A DNA stretch of 9,088 bases, from the NCBI GenBank assembly GCA_031553435.1, contig JAVBLQ010000032.1, positions 1-9,088 of the forward strand, read 5' to 3'. Of the stretch, positions 1 through 6,436 are shown piece after piece. Both the position numbers and the translations under genes were made by a program. Below the pieces are notes generated by a model that saw nothing but the letters and a program-made list of their open reading frames with translations, ran no database searches and had not been told where the DNA came from. This stretch comes from JAVBLQ01 sp031553435 (GTDB taxonomy: Bacteria; Bacteroidota; Bacteroidia; Bacteroidales; Azobacteroidaceae). The number at the start of each line of letters is the position of its first letter. Position 1 is the first letter of the stretch.

Positions 1-594
1 TTGAATTAATCTTCTTTCAACTGCTTTTTTATGGATGGCACGCAGGCAACGCATGTAAAATGATGATGTGTTGGGAACATTGCCTTTGGAAAGCATATAA
101 ATTTCAAAGTCTTTAACAACCTTACTGTCTAATTTTTCAAGTGGAAAATCTTCATTATTATTGAACCTCAGGAATTTATTGACCAGACTTTGATAAATTT
201 CAACAGCACGCTCTTTGCCCTGAGCTAACAAAACAGGTTTGAGTTCATCGACAAAAATGGAAAGCAGGCAACAACTGTTCTTTCTACGATAGAGGTTGAC
301 AAACTCTTTCAAACAGAAATTTCTATATTTTTCCAACCGGCGGATATGGCTTTCAAGCATCTCACGCTCATGGGATAAATCGGTAGAAAGCTTTTGCAAA
401 TAGGGCTCGCGCAAGGGAGAAGAAAAGCCGAGTTTGACCTTTTCCAAAACAGGATTCCATTCATGGGAAAAAAGCTTGTACTGCGTAGTTAACACCTTGA
501 CTTCACAATTGAAAATGAACTGGAAAAAGAGCGAACCCTCGCGCTCAGGGACGGACGAAGGACGGAACTTAAGTTTAATACTGGTTGAATTCAT
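1..594 (-). CDS. Tyrosine recombinase (phage-integrase family), N-terminal part, cut by the window edge
   Basis: The frame is open from an ATG at 594-592 to the window edge: 198 codons without a stop, so the C-terminus is missing. The N-terminal ~100 residues (start MNSTSIKLKFRPSS) look like the arm-DNA-binding domain of Bacteroidetes integrases. Residues ~108-198 look like the SAM-like core-binding domain, with GKERAVEIYQSLVNKFLRF near 127-144 and FYMRCLRAIHKKAVERRLI at 179-197. The catalytic R...HxxR...Y domain would lie to the left, outside the window, so activity cannot be judged. Family members integrate mobile elements or invert DNA segments that switch surface-gene expression. It follows the atp operon in the same direction after a ~200-base gap with a large palindrome, and I see no clear promoter. 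I chose the ATG because it gives the usual family N-terminus, although the frame stays open some 100 bases upstream through the palindrome. The family call is fairly sure; the role (integrase or invertase) is unknown. Confidence 0.85.
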   Translation of the reverse strand, partial: MNSTSIKLKFRPSSVPEREGSLFFQFIFNCEVKVLTTQYKLFSHEWNPVLEKVKLGFSSPLREPYLQKLSTDLSHEREMLESHIRRLEKYRNFCLKEFVNLYRRKNSCCLLSIFVDELKPVLLAQGKERAVEIYQSLVNKFLRFNNNEDFPLEKLDSKVVKDFEIYMLSKGNVPNTSSFYMRCLRAIHKKAVERRLIQ

Positions 595-608
595 AACTTT
601 GTTTTTTT

Positions 609-713
609 GTGAAAGGGGAAGGTCGCTTCGCTCCCTTGTGAACTCGCTGCGCTCGTGGTGAAGGGAGGATAATTCACCTTTCACAAGAGAGCGAAGCGGC
701 CTTCACCTTTCAC
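609..713. repeat. Compound inverted-repeat element between atpG and the recombinase
   Basis: The arms 609-641 and 681-713 are inverted copies matching at 30 of 33 positions. A nested perfect 7-bp pair (631-637 with 661-667) and a 6-bp pair (657-662 with 673-678) lie inside. A perfect 12-base direct repeat, TTCACCTTTCAC, occurs at 673-684 and 702-713. Small motifs such as CGCTTCGCTC and CTCGCTGCGCTCG make it more G/C-rich than its A/T-rich flanks. This looks like a dispersed palindromic element (REP- or MITE-like). No flanking target-site duplication is obvious. It is not a textbook intrinsic terminator for the leftward atp transcript, because the hairpin is followed on that strand by an A run, not a T run, though such a stem could still slow polymerase or protect the mRNA 3' end. 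Confidence 0.75.
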
Positions 714-795
714 TGTAATTAATAAAGGTTAAAACGTTATGAAAGGAAAAAAGGTTTTATGAGTTAAAAGATAAATACTAAAAGAGAAAAGTTCA

Positions 796-1674
796 TTATT
801 TCAACGCTTCCGATCCTCCAATAATATCCAATAGTTCGGAGGTAATGGTTTGTTGACGTTGCTTATTGTATTGCACCGTTAAATCTTCCAGGATTTCCTC
901 TGCATTATCTGTGGCAATTTGCATGGCAACCGTACGGGCGGCTTGTTCGGCAGTGGAAGAATCCATCAAAACAGCATATAATTTGGATCGTAATGATTTG
1001 GGAATGAGAGATTCTATTATTGTTTTCCTATCAGGTTCAACAATGTAGTCGGTCATTATTTCCTGACCATCCCCATTTTCGGTTTTACCAAATATAATAG
1101 GTAGAAATTGTTCTTTCAAAGGTACTTGTACTGCTGTACTTTTGAAATGATTGTATACGAGTTCTACTTTGTCGATTTTCTTTTCCAGAAAATCTTGTAT
1201 CAAGATGTCGGCAATAGTTTTGACTCCCTCGAAATCAGGCTTGTCCATCAATTCAATATAACTTCCTTTGGAATGAAGGCCTGATTTTATGACAAAATCT
1301 TCTATTTTTTTGCCAATAGGATAGATATGGATATTCTCTTCCGGAAGATGTTTATATTCACTCATCTTTTCCTGAAATAAACGGATTGCGTTAGAATTAA
1401 ACGCACCACACAAACTGGAATTAGAAGAAAAAATCACAATGGCTACCGCCTTTATTTCTTCCCTTTTTTCCGACAGAGGCGACGTGAAATCCATTTCCGA
1501 TGCCAAAAAATCCTGCAAAATTCTCATCAAACGGTTTTGATATGGCAAGAAATTTTCAACTTGTGATTGTATCTTGCGCAATTTGGCAGAAGCTACCATT
1601 TTCATGGCAGACGTTATTTTTTGGGTAGATTTAACGGAAGCAATTCTTCCTTTTATTTCTTTTAAAGAGGCCAT
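796..1674 (-). CDS. atpG: F1Fo ATP synthase gamma subunit (central rotor shaft)
   Basis: Gamma forms the asymmetric coiled-coil shaft that turns inside the alpha3-beta3 head and links it to the c ring. At 292 residues it is of normal length. The N-terminal helix begins ASLKEIKGRIASVKSTQKIT and continues with the conserved AMKMVASAKLRK (23-34). The central segment has SSLCGAFN (86-93), where many relatives have DRGLCGG. The C-terminal helix has YNKQRQQTITSELLDIIGG (269-287), the usual gamma signature that fits in the beta-subunit collar. It is the last gene of the operon, 103 bases after atpA, and that gap is full of A/T-rich repeats. The stop is a tandem TAA TGA in frame. No intrinsic terminator is visible directly after it. 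The identity is certain. Confidence 0.97.
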   Translation of the reverse strand: MASLKEIKGRIASVKSTQKITSAMKMVASAKLRKIQSQVENFLPYQNRLMRILQDFLASEMDFTSPLSEKREEIKAVAIVIFSSNSSLCGAFNSNAIRLFQEKMSEYKHLPEENIHIYPIGKKIEDFVIKSGLHSKGSYIELMDKPDFEGVKTIADILIQDFLEKKIDKVELVYNHFKSTAVQVPLKEQFLPIIFGKTENGDGQEIMTDYIVEPDRKTIIESLIPKSLRSKLYAVLMDSSTAEQAARTVAMQIATDNAEEILEDLTVQYNKQRQQTITSELLDIIGGSEALK

Positions 1675-1694
1675 AAATTTAATGAATAATTAAA

Positions 1695-1783
1695 AATTAA
1701 CAATTAATAATTTAGAAATGGTTCAATAACACCACATAGAAATTATTAATTGTTAATTATTCATTATTAATTGCTAATTATTT
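1695..1783. repeat. A/T-rich inverted and tandem repeats at the atpA-atpG junction
   Basis: A perfect 19-bp inverted repeat (1695-1713 with 1740-1758) has a 26-base spacer. The right arm overlaps two tandem 21-base units, 1742-1762 and 1763-1783, identical at 19 of 21 positions. The second unit runs into the coding end of atpA and contains its stop codon (complement of 1778-1780). Nearly all bases are A or T. On the transcript this can fold into a stem between the alpha and gamma cistrons, which could affect mRNA decay or gamma translation. It looks like a member of the A/T-rich intergenic repeats that I associate with Bacteroidota genomes; that family assignment is inference. Confidence 0.7.
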
Positions 1784-3358
1784 ATAGTTTTTCGCAACTT
1801 CCAACGCTGTTTCCCTTAAGATTTTTTCGACGTCATCAGTCATCATACCTTCACGCAGGACTTCCAACACTTCTTTTTGATACTTGAGCTCAAGTACTTC
1901 TAAAAATGCTTTTTCGAAATCACGGACTTTTTCAACAGCCACTTCGCTTAACAATCCTTTTGTTCCGGTATATATAATTGCGATTTCTTTTTCTACCGGG
2001 AAGGGATGATACTGAGGCTGAATGAGCAATTCTGCATTTTTCTTACCCTTATCCAAAGTCATTTTGGTTACATTATCCATGTCTCCTCCGAATTTAGTAA
2101 AAGCTTCAAGTTCACGATATTGAGCCTGGTCTGTTTTCAATGTTCCGGCAATTTTCTTCATCGCTTTGATCTGAGCATTTCCTCCTACACGGGAAACAGA
2201 AATACCGACATTCACCGCTGGACGGATTCCGGCATTGAACAATCCGGTTTCAAGGAAAATCTGTCCGTCTGTAATGGAAATTACATTGGTTGGAATGTAT
2301 GCAGAAACGTCGCCGGCCTGAGTCTCAATAATCGGAAGTGCAGTCAACGATCCGCCTCCTTTTACCTTATCTTTAAGACATTCCGGCAAATCGTTCATTT
2401 TTTTAGCAACATCATCATTGGCGATAATTTTGGCCGCTCTTTCCAACAATCGTGAATGGAGATAGAAAATATCACCGGGATATGCTTCACGACCTGAAGG
2501 GCGACGTAAAATCAATGATACTTCACGATAAGAAACCGCTTGTTTCGACAAATCATCATAAACGACCAAAGCATGGCGGCCAGTATCACGGAAATATTCA
2601 CCGATGGCAGCTCCTGCAAAAGGTGCATAAAATTGTAAAGCAGCCGGATCGGATGCGTTAGCTGCAACTACAATGGTGTAGTCCATCGCACCTCTTTCCT
2701 GCAAGACATTTACGATACTGGCTACAGTCGAACCTTTCTGTCCGATTGCCACATAAATGCAATAAACAGGTTTTCCCGCCAGATAATTGGCTCTTTGATT
2801 GATTATTGTATCGATGGCAATTGCCGTTTTTCCTGTTTGACGGTCTCCGATAATCAACTCACGTTGGCCTCTGCCGATAGGGATCATCGCATCAATGGAT
2901 TTGATTCCCGTTTGTAAAGGCTCGTTTACCGGTTGGCGGTAAATTACTCCGGGAGCTTTGCGTTCCAAGGGCATTTCGAGCAATTCGCCTCCCAAGGGAG
3001 CTCTTCCGTCTATCGGTTGTCCCAGCGGATTGATAACGCGACCTAAAAGTGATTCTCCAACCATGATGGAAGCGATCCGGCGAGTGCGCTTAACAGTATC
3101 GCCTTCTTCAACCTGTTCAGTCGGACTAAGAAGTACAGCTCCTACGTTATCTTCTTCCAGGTTCATAACGATAGCCATTACACCATTCTCAAATTGAAGA
3201 AGTTCTCCGGCTTCAGCATTCGTCAAACCATAAACACGAACAACACCGTCACTGACTTGCAGCACAGTCCCGACTTCTTCAAATTTTACACTGGTATTAA
3301 TGCCTTCAAGTTGCATTTTTAACACCTCGGAGACTTCGCTTATTTTTATTTCGGGCAT
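1778..3358 (-). CDS. atpA: F1Fo ATP synthase alpha subunit (non-catalytic nucleotide-binding subunit)
   Basis: Alpha alternates with beta in the F1 hexamer, binds regulatory nucleotide and supplies the arginine finger to each catalytic site. The 526 residues match the family in length. A beta-barrel N-terminal domain comes first (~25-95, with GTVLQVSDGVVRVYGL). The P-loop is GDRQTGKT at 171-178 and the Walker B region is ALVVYDDL at 263-270. The family hallmark SVSRVGGNAQ is at 387-396, with R390 in the arginine-finger position. A helical C-terminal domain ends in EVAKNYK. The start MPEIKISEVSEVL gives the conserved N-terminal helix that contacts delta. It begins four bases after the atpH stop, with an A/T-rich leader lacking a clear Shine-Dalgarno. 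Its 3' end overlaps the tandem repeat between atpA and atpG. The identity is certain. Confidence 0.98.
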   Translation of the reverse strand: MPEIKISEVSEVLKMQLEGINTSVKFEEVGTVLQVSDGVVRVYGLTNAEAGELLQFENGVMAIVMNLEEDNVGAVLLSPTEQVEEGDTVKRTRRIASIMVGESLLGRVINPLGQPIDGRAPLGGELLEMPLERKAPGVIYRQPVNEPLQTGIKSIDAMIPIGRGQRELIIGDRQTGKTAIAIDTIINQRANYLAGKPVYCIYVAIGQKGSTVASIVNVLQERGAMDYTIVVAANASDPAALQFYAPFAGAAIGEYFRDTGRHALVVYDDLSKQAVSYREVSLILRRPSGREAYPGDIFYLHSRLLERAAKIIANDDVAKKMNDLPECLKDKVKGGGSLTALPIIETQAGDVSAYIPTNVISITDGQIFLETGLFNAGIRPAVNVGISVSRVGGNAQIKAMKKIAGTLKTDQAQYRELEAFTKFGGDMDNVTKMTLDKGKKNAELLIQPQYHPFPVEKEIAIIYTGTKGLLSEVAVEKVRDFEKAFLEVLELKYQKEVLEVLREGMMTDDVEKILRETALEVAKNYK

Positions 3359-3362
3359 AATT

Positions 3363-3902
3363 TTAATTAATTGTCAATTCCATTTTAAGTTTGTTTAGTT
3401 GATTCCTGACACTTGCGTCCAATTGATTTGACTCCAGTTCAAGAATAAATCCTCCGATAATCGACGGATCTGTCCTGGTTATGAAATCAACATCTTTTTT
3501 TGAAATGCGGGCAATCAATTTACTCAACTTACTTTTTTCTTCTTCAGTTACAGACTGAGCTGTAATCAATTGTCCGATAATAATATTTTTTTCTTTTCTG
3601 TAATATGATTGATACATCAATGCAATGGAATGGACATATGACTCACGCCTGTTTTCTGCAATCAGATCAATCAGCTTTTTAAAAGAATCACTGACGGAAA
3701 TTCCTGCGGCAGTGATCAAAAGTTCTTTTTTCCGGTCGATGGAAATAGTCGGATTTTCCATAACCTTACTCAACTGTTTATAAGAAGAAAAACCGGATGC
3801 CAGCATCTTCATTTCTTCATATAAACGAGTTTCTTCACCTTTTTGCAGAGCAACTTCGTAGGCTGCTTTGGCGTATCGTGCTGAAATTCTACCTGTGTCC
3901 AT
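3363..3902 (-). CDS. atpH: F1Fo ATP synthase delta subunit (stator link, OSCP homologue)
   Basis: Delta sits on top of F1 and joins the alpha N-termini to the b-subunit stalk so that the head does not rotate with the shaft. The 179 residues are the normal size. The N-terminal helical bundle carries the typical opening ARYAKAAYEVALQKGE (8-23). The C-terminal domain has the family motif DPSIIGGFILELESNQLD (145-162) followed by SVRNQLNKLK. Fourteen bases separate it from atpF and four from atpA. Sequence conservation is low in this family, so the C-terminal motif and the position between b and alpha carry the call; both are clear. Confidence 0.95.
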   Translation of the reverse strand: MDTGRISARYAKAAYEVALQKGEETRLYEEMKMLASGFSSYKQLSKVMENPTISIDRKKELLITAAGISVSDSFKKLIDLIAENRRESYVHSIALMYQSYYRKEKNIIIGQLITAQSVTEEEKSKLSKLIARISKKDVDFITRTDPSIIGGFILELESNQLDASVRNQLNKLKMELTIN

Positions 3903-3916
3903 GTTAGTGAAACACT

Positions 3917-4414
3917 TTAATTTGCCTGATGTACTTCGTCCAACAATTTATCTACTAATTCCATTTGAGCCGGCTTGTTATCCAAATTTTTACGAATTAC
4001 TTTTTCCGCAATATCAATAGAAAGCAAGGCTACTTGTTTCTTTACATCACGGATTGCATCTTCTTTTTCCTTTTGGATAGCAATTCTGGCTTCCTGCATA
4101 ACTCTATCAGCTTCGACTTCGGCTTGCTGCTTGGCTTCTTTGATGATTTTGTTACGCATTTCGGAGGCTTCTTTCAATATACGGAGTTGCTCATTTCTGG
4201 CTTCTGTCAATATTTGTTCGCCTTCAACCTTGATGTTTTCCAACTTTTGGTTAGCCTGATGAGCATCCTGAAGTGATTTGTCTATGAATTGGGCTCTTTC
4301 ATTAATCCCTTTAATGATAACCGGCCAAGCATATTTGGCCAATATCCAAAAGACAATGGAGAATGAAACAAACATCCAAAAAATAAGACCAATCGATGGA
4401 GTGAATAATTCCAT
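3917..4414 (-). CDS. atpF: F1Fo ATP synthase b subunit (peripheral stalk)
   Basis: Subunit b anchors in the membrane beside subunit a and runs as a long helix up the side of F1 to delta. The 165-residue protein has one membrane helix at about 8-28 (IGLIFWMFVSFSIVFWILAKY), then YAWPVIIKGINERAQFID, the usual hinge and start of the dimerisation helix. From about 38 to 150 it is a charged heptad-like helix rich in Glu, Lys, Gln and Ala, as expected of a coiled coil. It begins eight bases after atpE. There is one b gene only, so the stalk is probably a homodimer, not b plus b-prime. The identity is certain from the fold pattern and the context. Confidence 0.95.
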   Translation of the reverse strand: MELFTPSIGLIFWMFVSFSIVFWILAKYAWPVIIKGINERAQFIDKSLQDAHQANQKLENIKVEGEQILTEARNEQLRILKEASEMRNKIIKEAKQQAEVEADRVMQEARIAIQKEKEDAIRDVKKQVALLSIDIAEKVIRKNLDNKPAQMELVDKLLDEVHQAN

Positions 4415-4422
4415 TATTTAAA

Positions 4423-4677
4423 TTATAAGAAAACAGCTAATGCACAAACAATAACAGATAAGAATGCAACACCTTCTATCAATGCTGCAATCACAATCAT
4501 ATTCGCACGAATGTCACTTACGGCTTCCGGCTGACGGGCAATTGCGTCCATTGCTTGACCTCCGATTTTTCCAATTCCCAAACCAGCTCCTACCGCCACA
4601 ATTCCGGCTCCTATCGCAGCTCCCATTTTTGCCAATCCGGCTCCTGCAGCTGCTTGTAATAAAATTGTCAGTAACAT
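4423..4677 (-). CDS. atpE: F1Fo ATP synthase c subunit (rotor ring proteolipid)
   Basis: The 84-residue protein is a hairpin of two membrane helices; many copies form the ring that carries ions past subunit a. Helix 1 contains the glycine-rich packing motif GAGLGIGKIGG (30-40). The polar loop is ARQPEA (47-52), which contacts gamma and epsilon. Helix 2 carries the ion-binding carboxylate, E68 in ALIEGVAF. Against the sodium-type c subunits of Ilyobacter/Propionigenium, the Gln ligand of helix 1 aligns with I35 and the Ser after the Glu is G69, so the sodium ligands are absent and proton coupling is predicted. It lies 43 A/T-rich bases after atpB, the largest gap in the Fo part, which may help raise c expression. 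The identity is certain. Confidence 0.97.
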   Translation of the reverse strand: MLLTILLQAAAGAGLAKMGAAIGAGIVAVGAGLGIGKIGGQAMDAIARQPEAVSDIRANMIVIAALIEGVAFLSVIVCALAVFL

Positions 4678-4720
4678 AATGTTTTTTATTTTAATGATTA
4701 TTATTTTATTGTTTTATTTG

Positions 4721-5812
4721 TCAATGTTTTGCATGATGTTCCGCTCTGGCCATCCCGATAAAAACAGACGAAAGCATGGTAAATACATAAGCCTGTATAA
4801 AGGAAACCAGCACATCTAATAACAACATGAATATCGAGAATGCAACAGATATAACTGACACTGCCGATGCAACAAAAACTCCCGCTATCATGGCAAAAAT
4901 AAAAATCAGACTCACCAAAACCAAGATAACAATATGACCGGCTAACATATTTGCAAACAAACGAATCATCAATGCAAATGGTTTGGTGAAGACTCCTAAC
5001 AGTTCAATAAACGGAAGAATCGGTATAGGTACTTTTAACCAGGTTGGCACATCCGGCCAGAATATTTCTTTCCAATATTCTTTGTTTCCAAAAATATTTG
5101 TAATAGAAAAAGTAAACAAGGCTAAAACAAATGTTACCGAAATATTTCCCGTAACATTAGCTCCTCCTGGAAGAATCGGGATCAAACCCAGCAGATTATT
5201 AAAGAATATAAAGAAAAATGCTGTTAACAGGTAAGGTGCAAACTTCAAGGCATCACGGCCAATACATGGAACAATCATATCATCTATAATGGATGTGATC
5301 AACATTTCCAAACCTCCGGAAATTCCACGACGAGATTTCAATGGATTTTTCCTATAACCTCCGGCCAATATTAAAAATATGGCTATTATTAAAACGGAGG
5401 CTAAAATGATAGAAACAGCATCTTTGGTAAGAGACATATCTAAAGGACGAACTAATTCTCCTGCATCTGTCAACTCTACAATTTTTCCATTGTAGTCTCC
5501 TCCATGAGCAATGAGAAATCCTTCGTAACTTTCTCCATGAGCCAACTTTGCAGAAGAAAAAACAAACCATCCGCGATTTTCACTTTTTACTATAACAGGA
5601 AGAGGTATAGAATAATGATGTTCACCTATTGTAATTAAATGCCAATCATAAGCATCAAGTACATGGGTGAATATTGTTTCTTTTAAATCAAAAGATTTAT
5701 TTTCGTCATTATTTTCTTCTGCAGTATTTCCTTTTACAGAAGTGGTTACTGCAAGCAAAACTAATAACAAGATCATGTAAGGAACTCGTTTTATTTTTTC
5801 ATGAAATATCAT
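4721..5812 (-). CDS. atpB: F1Fo ATP synthase a subunit, long form with signal peptide and N-terminal extension
   Basis: Subunit a forms the two half-channels that feed protons to and from the c ring. At 363 residues it is ~90 longer than the E. coli protein (271). Residues 1-28 look like a signal peptide (basic KIKR, hydrophobic MILLLVLLAVTT, then VKGNT). Residues ~30-130 are a soluble, charged region expected outside the cytoplasmic membrane. The first membrane helix is at ~132-151 and others follow from 189 to 352. The essential arginine is R284 in MIRLFANMLAGH; H293 occupies the place of E. coli E219. Q340 in FIQAYVF matches E. coli Q252. The start lies three bases after the preceding stop. 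Long a subunits of this kind are, to my knowledge, usual in Bacteroidota; the job of the extension is unknown to me. Confidence 0.95.
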   Translation of the reverse strand: MIFHEKIKRVPYMILLLVLLAVTTSVKGNTAEENNDENKSFDLKETIFTHVLDAYDWHLITIGEHHYSIPLPVIVKSENRGWFVFSSAKLAHGESYEGFLIAHGGDYNGKIVELTDAGELVRPLDMSLTKDAVSIILASVLIIAIFLILAGGYRKNPLKSRRGISGGLEMLITSIIDDMIVPCIGRDALKFAPYLLTAFFFIFFNNLLGLIPILPGGANVTGNISVTFVLALFTFSITNIFGNKEYWKEIFWPDVPTWLKVPIPILPFIELLGVFTKPFALMIRLFANMLAGHIVILVLVSLIFIFAMIAGVFVASAVSVISVAFSIFMLLLDVLVSFIQAYVFTMLSSVFIGMARAEHHAKH

Positions 5813-5815
5813 AAT

Positions 5816-6193
5816 TCATTCCTTTTTATTTAGACGCTGCATTATCATGGTTTCAAAAACCAAATAAAAAATGTAATATATAACAAAAACTGCAACAAAT
5901 GCCAACATATTAACCCTATCCGCCAATATGCCGACAAACAAAATAATCAAGGAACCTGAAATCCTGATTAAACGAATTAAAGCTAGTTTTTTTACACTTG
6001 TTTTTTTTTGCTTTTCTTCATCAGAGAGTATTATAGCCAATGATATTCCATCCAGCAAATAAAAAAGCGGCATCAGGAAAAACAATTTCGGACATTGTAC
6101 CATTGTATTCCAAGAGAAAAAAGCATAGATAGAAGCTGTCAGAATTAATAATAATACAACTAATAACAAATATATTTTTACTCCTTTATTCAT
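5816..6193 (-). CDS. Small four-helix membrane protein in the AtpI position
   Basis: From the ATG at 6193 this encodes 125 residues, MNKGVKIYLL to MQRLNKKE. I place membrane helices at about 5-27, 36-56, 72-91 and 97-116, with a basic, charged cytoplasmic-looking loop DEEKQKKTSVKK (58-69) in the middle. No catalytic motif is visible. It lies between atpC and atpB, four bases from the first and three from the second, so it must be co-transcribed. In classical atp operons the gene just before atpB is atpI, a four-helix assembly helper for the c ring, so an AtpI-like role is reasonable, but I see no convincing sequence match and infer it from size, topology and position. An upstream ATG at 6217 would add eight residues and overlap atpC by 20 bases; I prefer the start that does not overlap. 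Confidence 0.8.
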   Translation of the reverse strand: MNKGVKIYLLLVVLLLILTASIYAFFSWNTMVQCPKLFFLMPLFYLLDGISLAIILSDEEKQKKTSVKKLALIRLIRISGSLIILFVGILADRVNMLAFVAVFVIYYIFYLVFETMIMQRLNKKE

Positions 6194-6197
6194 ATTT

Positions 6198-6431
6198 TCA
6201 ATCAACACAAACGGCAATAATATTATTTTTCATCTCAATGAAACCGCCATCAATATCTATTGTATAGTCTTTTTCATCTACTCTATATAAAACCTGACCT
6301 TTTACAAGAGAAGAAATAATTGGAGCATGATGTGATAAAATAGTAAACTTACCTATTTCTCCGGGCAAAGTTACTAAATCGACTTCTCCTGAAAACAATA
6401 TTTTTTCCGGTGATATAATTTCGAGTTTCAT
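6198..6431 (-). CDS. atpC: F1Fo ATP synthase epsilon subunit, short form (beta-barrel domain only)
   Basis: Epsilon couples the base of gamma to the c ring. The protein is only 77 residues, against about 130-140 in E. coli or Bacillus. The visible part matches the N-terminal beta-sandwich: EIISPEKILFSGEVDLVTLP (4-23), then GEIGKFTILSHHAPIIS (24-40), then DGGFIEMKNNIIAV (61-74). It ends naturally at a TGA, so the C-terminal helical hairpin that inhibits ATP hydrolysis in other bacteria is absent, not cut by a frameshift. The reading after the stop belongs to the next gene. It starts five bases after atpD. Short epsilon is, to my knowledge, common in Bacteroidota and Chlorobi. The identity is certain. 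Confidence 0.95.
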   Translation of the reverse strand: MKLEIISPEKILFSGEVDLVTLPGEIGKFTILSHHAPIISSLVKGQVLYRVDEKDYTIDIDGGFIEMKNNIIAVCVD

Positions 6432-6436
6432 GTGGA

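Noticed and set aside
434..661. 75-codon plus-strand frame overlapping the recombinase start and the palindrome
   Set aside because: It lies opposite the recognised recombinase and runs into the repeat element; no domain is visible.
609..713. Rho-independent terminator for the atp operon
   Set aside because: The stem is long and compound, and on the leftward transcript it is followed by an A run. The T run is on the wrong side. Kept as a repeat element instead.
2006..2661. Two plus-strand frames opposite atpA (149 and 69 codons)
   Set aside because: They are shadows of the well-conserved alpha subunit on the other strand.
6194..6217. Eight-residue N-terminal extension (MPFVLIEN) of the AtpI-like protein
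   Set aside because: It would overlap the end of atpC by 20 bases, and the extension is the out-of-frame reading of the epsilon C-terminus. The ATG at 6193 gives a normal membrane-protein N-terminus.
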